From Nonomuraea sediminis (lineage in GTDB: Bacteria; Actinomycetota; Actinomycetes; Streptosporangiales; Streptosporangiaceae), in contig NZ_JAHDTI010000001.1 in the NCBI RefSeq assembly GCF_018531495.1, positions 1,664,882 to 1,728,881 on the forward strand: a stretch of DNA of 64,000 nt, given 5' to 3'. Of the stretch, positions 62,626 to 64,000 are shown piece by piece (positions within the stretch are counted from its first letter, which is position 1; each line of letters opens with the position of its first letter). A program made the position numbers and the translations under genes. The notes beneath the pieces are model-generated. The model did not search any database. It was given only the letters and a program-made list of their open reading frames with translations, and was not told the origin of the DNA.

Positions 62626-64000
62626 ACGGTGATGCTCCACCAGTCCAGAGTTCCTGTGTCCTGGGCGTAGTAGTCCTCGATGTAGAGGGTCCACCTCCCG
62701 GCGGCCTGCTGGCTGACCGGCACCGACCAGTTCCTGGTGCCGAAGACCGTGCAGGACGAGCCACCGGGCGAGCGCAGGTGGTACCACGAGCCGTTCGGAC
62801 CCTGGAGCCAGATGTCGAGGTCCTCGATGCACGTGTGGTTGCTGGTGGCGGTGACCTTCACCGGCGACTGCGCGGTCCCGCTCGCGTTGGAGGTGACCGA
62901 GCTGGTGATGTACGAGTAGTCGTCGATGAAGTAGTCGGTGTCGTTGCGGAACGTCCTGCCACCGCTCTGGCCCTGGACGGTCAGCGCGAACACCGTGGTG
63001 TGGGCGCCCGTCTCACCCGTGCCCTTGATCGTCACCTGGTAGCTGCCCGTCGGGGTCGAGCTCGTGGTGCTGATCGTCAGCGTCGAGTTGCCGCCGCTGG
63101 TCACGCTGGCCGGGTTGAACGAGGCGGTGCCCCCGGTCGGCAGCCCGGAAGCGGTCAGGTTGACCGTCTGGGCCGTGCCCTGCGTGGTCTGCGTGGAGAC
63201 GGTCGTGGTGATCGCCTGGCCGGTCTGGACGGTGCCGGAGGACGGGTTCACCGCGATGGAGAAGTCCCGCGTGGGCGGGGTGCTGCCGACGGTCAGCTGG
63301 TAGGTGGCGGTGTGGGAGCCGGACGCGCCGGTGCCCGTGACAGTGATCGTGGAGGTACCCGCGGGCGTGGAGGCGCTGGTGCTGATCGTCAGCGTGGAGC
63401 TGTTGCCGCTGGTCACGCTCGCCGGGTTGAACGACGCCGTCGCCCCGGAAGGCAGGCCGGAGGCGGTGAGGTTCACCGTCTGCGGGTTGCCCGCGGTGGT
63501 CTGGGTGCCGACCGTGGTGGTGGCCGACTGTCCCGGAGTCACCGAGCCGGAAGTCGGGTTGGTGGAGATCGAGAAGTCCTGCGTGGGAGAGGTGCAGGTG
63601 GGCTCACCCGACTGGACCGGGACGCTCACCGCGTTCCACGCCGCCTTGGTGGCCGCGCACTCCGCGCTGTTGGCACCGTAGAGCTCGACCGCGGCGGCCA
63701 GCGAGGCCGACCGGACGTTGGCGTAACGCCAGGACGAGGTCTTACGCTGCATCGCGCCCAGATAGATCTTGCCCGCCTTCTGGATGCTGATACCGGTGAC
63801 AGAGGAAGGGCCGCCGGAGCAGATCGGGCTGTTCGGCTTGCCGCCGCCGGGCGAGGAGCCCTCGGCCAGCAGATAGAACCAGTGGTTGAGCGGGCCGGCC
63901 GCCGCGTGCACCTCGGTGCTGGGGATCGAGGAGGACCAGCAGTTGGGGTCGCCCACCTGCGACGGGTTGTACATGTACCGGATCGGGCCGTCGCCGACCA
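62622..64000 (-). CDS. secreted M4 (thermolysin-family) metalloprotease, C-terminal part
   Basis: The frame runs off the window at 64000, so the signal, propeptide and HExxH zinc helix are missing. About 459 residues are seen. [24 protein letters not shown] carries the M4 catalytic His region, followed by the thermolysin C-domain ([25 protein letters not shown], then [23 protein letters not shown]). Two Ig-like repeats of about 90 residues follow, both with NLTASGLP and [14 protein letters not shown]-terminal P-type domain ([21 protein letters not shown] to [10 protein letters not shown]) ends it. Griselysin-like proteases of streptomycetes share the P domain; the Ig repeats probably bind a surface. 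Confidence 0.87.
   Translation of the reverse strand, partial: VGDGPIRYMYNPSQVGDPNCWSSSIPSTEVHAAAGPLNHWFYLLAEGSSPGGGKPNSPICSGGPSSVTGISIQKAGKIYLGAMQRKTSSWRYANVRSASLAAAVELYGANSAECAATKAAWNAVSVPVQSGEPTCTSPTQDFSISTNPTSGSVTPGQSATTTVGTQTTAGNPQTVNLTASGLPSGATASFNPASVTSGNSSTLTISTSASTPAGTSTITVTGTGASGSHTATYQLTVGSTPPTRDFSIAVNPSSGTVQTGQAITTTVSTQTTQGTAQTVNLTASGLPTGGTASFNPASVTSGGNSTLTISTTSSTPTGSYQVTIKGTGETGAHTTVFALTVQGQSGGRTFRNDTDYFIDDYSYITSSVTSNASGTAQSPVKVTATSNHTCIEDLDIWLQGPNGSWYHLRSPGGSSCTVFGTRNWSVPVSQQAAGRWTLYIEDYYAQDTGTLDWWSITV

Overview
The window is very GC-rich, uses many GTG starts and runs genes together with overlapping ATGA, GTGA or TGATG start/stop pairs. It carries PriA-type HisA, TIGR02234 beside hisI, a TIGR03085 protein, CD225/DUF4190 Gly-Tyr-Gln-Pro proteins and a LAL-type LuxR regulator. 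Together these point to a large-genome actinomycete, most likely Streptosporangiales (Nonomuraea-like). The genus is an inference from gene content only.

Layout. 0.2-2.4 kb: a BpsA-like aminopropyltransferase and a HicB-like antitoxin whose upstream partner has no start codon. 2.8-7.3 kb (minus): an envelope operon of a MauE/DoxX protein, a DsbA-like protein, Lgt, a VIT-family transporter and two related exported proteins. 7.4-14.1 kb: GH101 endo-alpha-N-acetylgalactosaminidase, an AraC regulator and a GH35 beta-galactosidase, a likely O-glycan island placed between the lgt block and trpA. 14.1-20.1 kb (minus): hisI, TIGR02234 membrane protein, DUF4190, CD225 and DUF2752 proteins, trpC, trpB, trpA. 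No trpE lies in its usual place and no trpF is present. 20.2-24.1 kb: a polyamine-type ABC importer. 24.5-26.2 kb: a partner-switching module (STAS, MEDS-STAS, RsbW-like kinase). 26.5-30.0 kb: a heterodimeric ABC exporter. 30.1-34.8 kb: a TIGR03085 protein, a MerR regulator with two membrane proteins including an ABA4-like one, a 53-residue membrane protein, a glutamine-synthetase-like ligase and an NTF2-like protein. 34.8-40.8 kb (minus): hisD-hisC-hisB-(51 aa)-hisH-(109 aa)-priA-ridA-hisF.

41-49 kb: a beta-lactamase-fold remnant, a secreted metallophosphatase fused to a beta-helix, DUF488, YchJ, an AraC regulator facing an Fsr-like MFS exporter, a frameshifted membrane gene, an IS200/IS605-type tnpB element (also frameshifted) and ybaK. 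49-55.5 kb: an MFS transporter with a D-aminoacylase, a flavin monooxygenase divergent from a TetR regulator, and an amidase. 55.5-64 kb: a four-helix membrane protein, MurA with Asp at the fosfomycin-target Cys position, a class A penicillin-binding protein, a LAL regulator and the C-terminal part of an M4 metalloprotease that runs off the window.

How the parts work together. The his and trp genes form one amino-acid supergroup in which bifunctional PriA supplies the missing TrpF step. MauE, DsbA and Lgt handle exported thiol and lipoprotein maturation. BpsA-like protein, PotABCD-like importer and GS-like ligase suggest polyamine traffic but are not linked in one operon. No tRNA, rRNA, CRISPR array, prophage or riboswitch was recognised.
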